A stretch of 64,000 nt of DNA from Morinoia aosen (taxonomy: Eukaryota > Arthropoda > Malacostraca > Amphipoda > Talitridae). This document shows, one piece after another, positions 63,191 to 64,000 of this stretch (position 1 is its first letter; every line of letters begins with the position of its first letter). Position numbers and translations under genes: made by a program. Location of the stretch: contig CM059566.1 of NCBI GenBank assembly GCA_030386875.1, positions 36,802,068 to 36,866,067 of the forward strand. Reading direction: 5' to 3'. The notes under the pieces were generated by a model. The model had not been told where the DNA came from, did not search any database, and worked only from the letters and a program-made list of their open reading frames with translations.

Positions 63191-63916
63191 TATCATTATG
63201 ACTGTATGAAAGCTTGATTGTGCCAATTTTGTTGTATGGACCAGAGTCCTGGGGGTTGAGAGCAGCTGAGAGGAGGAAGTTGAATGTGTTTGAGATGAAG
63301 TGTTTGAGGAGCATGTATGGAGTAACAAGAAGAGATAGGATCAGGAATGAGTTGGTTAGGGGGCAGACGGATGTTATCAAAAAGTTGAGCAGGCGAGTGG
63401 ATGAAAGAGTGCTTGAATGGTTTGGGCATGTTGAAAGAATGAATGTTGAGCGGCTGGTGAAAAAGATATATATGTCGGAAGTGAGTGGTCTTCGAGCGCG
63501 AGGTAGACCACGGATGAGTAGGATGGATGGGGTGAAACGTGCTTTGTATGAGAGGGGTCTGACTGTGGATGTGGCGAGAGGGATGGCTACGGACAGAAGT
63601 GAGGGGGGGGCAGTGCATAAGAAGGTAATTTTATTTATGACGCGGTACTGGAAGCTGCCCGCGTGTGATGGGGTTGACCTGTTTTGTGCGGGGGGAGGGG
63701 CTGCACTCAATGAAGCGGTCGGGGTAAGGCAGCTATGGCTGTCGGGCCTGACTGTGGAAGGTGGTTCACCGTGGTTGTGCTGGGCTGCTGCTGATCCTGG
63801 CAGTTCAGGTGCGGCCAGTTCTGCCTCTCTCGCCTCCTAGTGACTAAGTGTGGTGATTGTGGCCTGCTGTCGGCTACCCTCCCATAGGGAGGATAAGCCC
63901 GGTATATGTATGTAAG
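63190..63916 (+). mobile_element. LINE (non-LTR retrotransposon) 3' fragment, 5'-truncated
   Basis: Plus-strand frame reads LIVPILLYGPESWGLRAAER, RKLNVFEMKCLRSMYGVTRR, DRIRNELVRGQTDVIKKLSR, RVDERVLEWFGHVERMNVER and GRPRMSRMDGVKRALYERGL. This is the conserved region after the reverse transcriptase of arthropod LINEs. LINE-like sequence ends near 63600 (no W-R tail residue seen). The 3' end runs CCTCCCATAGGGAGG, GGTATATGTATGTAAGTA, a hairpin and short tandem tail as in such elements. Likely 5'-truncated on insertion; it sits upstream of RhoGEF2. Confidence 0.85.
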
Positions 63917-64000
63917 TATCATTAAAACACTAAGTGCTCCATCAACGGGAGTTAACCATCATCATCCGTTTACGAATCGAAACTTACTTAAGTGCACTTT
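63917..64000. other. Sequence to window edge, nothing recognised
   Basis: Plain AT-rich DNA after the LINE tail. Confidence 0.4.

Overview
The window reads as nuclear DNA of an arthropod. Three things point that way. Its one clear gene is a RhoGEF2/PDZ-RhoGEF/LARG orthologue with a C1 domain after the RGS-like box, which is the fly-type layout (vertebrate ARHGEF11/12 lack the C1). Noncoding DNA is AT-rich while the exons are GC-rich. Arthropod telomere-like GGTTAGGTT arrays and insect/crustacean-type mobile elements are scattered through the introns. I cannot narrow the group further (hemimetabolous insect or crustacean both fit).

Layout. The gene runs on the minus strand, from a start codon at 59262 leftwards to at least 20138. 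I could place 20 coding exons (3658 nt, 1219 codons plus one base) whose splice phases all join without conflict. They encode, in order, a PDZ domain that begins almost at the N-terminus, a short coiled coil, a long disordered Ser/Pro/Gln/Gly-rich linker, the acidic EDDDF element plus RGS-like (rgRGS) box, a complete C1 zinc finger and a basic linker. The catalytic DH and PH domains are not visible and presumably lie beyond the left edge, or in small exons I missed in the leftmost 20 kb.

Repeats. Introns hold at least 14 substantial copies (plus fragments) of one unclassified ~350-370 bp repeat family, here called R370. It has a central hairpin and a triple-hairpin 3' end, and nearly all copies lie on the plus strand. 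There is also a tRNA-derived SINE with a perfect 14-bp target duplication, two adjacent long foldback elements sharing one core, a third smaller foldback, a decayed hAT transposon with its dimerisation motif still readable, a 5'-truncated LINE at the right edge and a possible Helitron end. Many minisatellites occur (unit sizes about 20, 21, 24, 31, 41 and 69 bp), and several sit directly against splice sites. The most striking is the array at 27110-27545, whose 24-bp unit duplicates the last 13 bases of the C1 exon together with its 5' splice site.

The left 20 kb (1-20137) contains no gene I can name: R370 copies, the hAT fossil, a few CpG-rich patches and one short plus-strand frame with host-like codons. 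The right end (59.7-63.2 kb) is likewise without a recognised gene; a candidate start site for the RhoGEF2 transcript lies near 59617.
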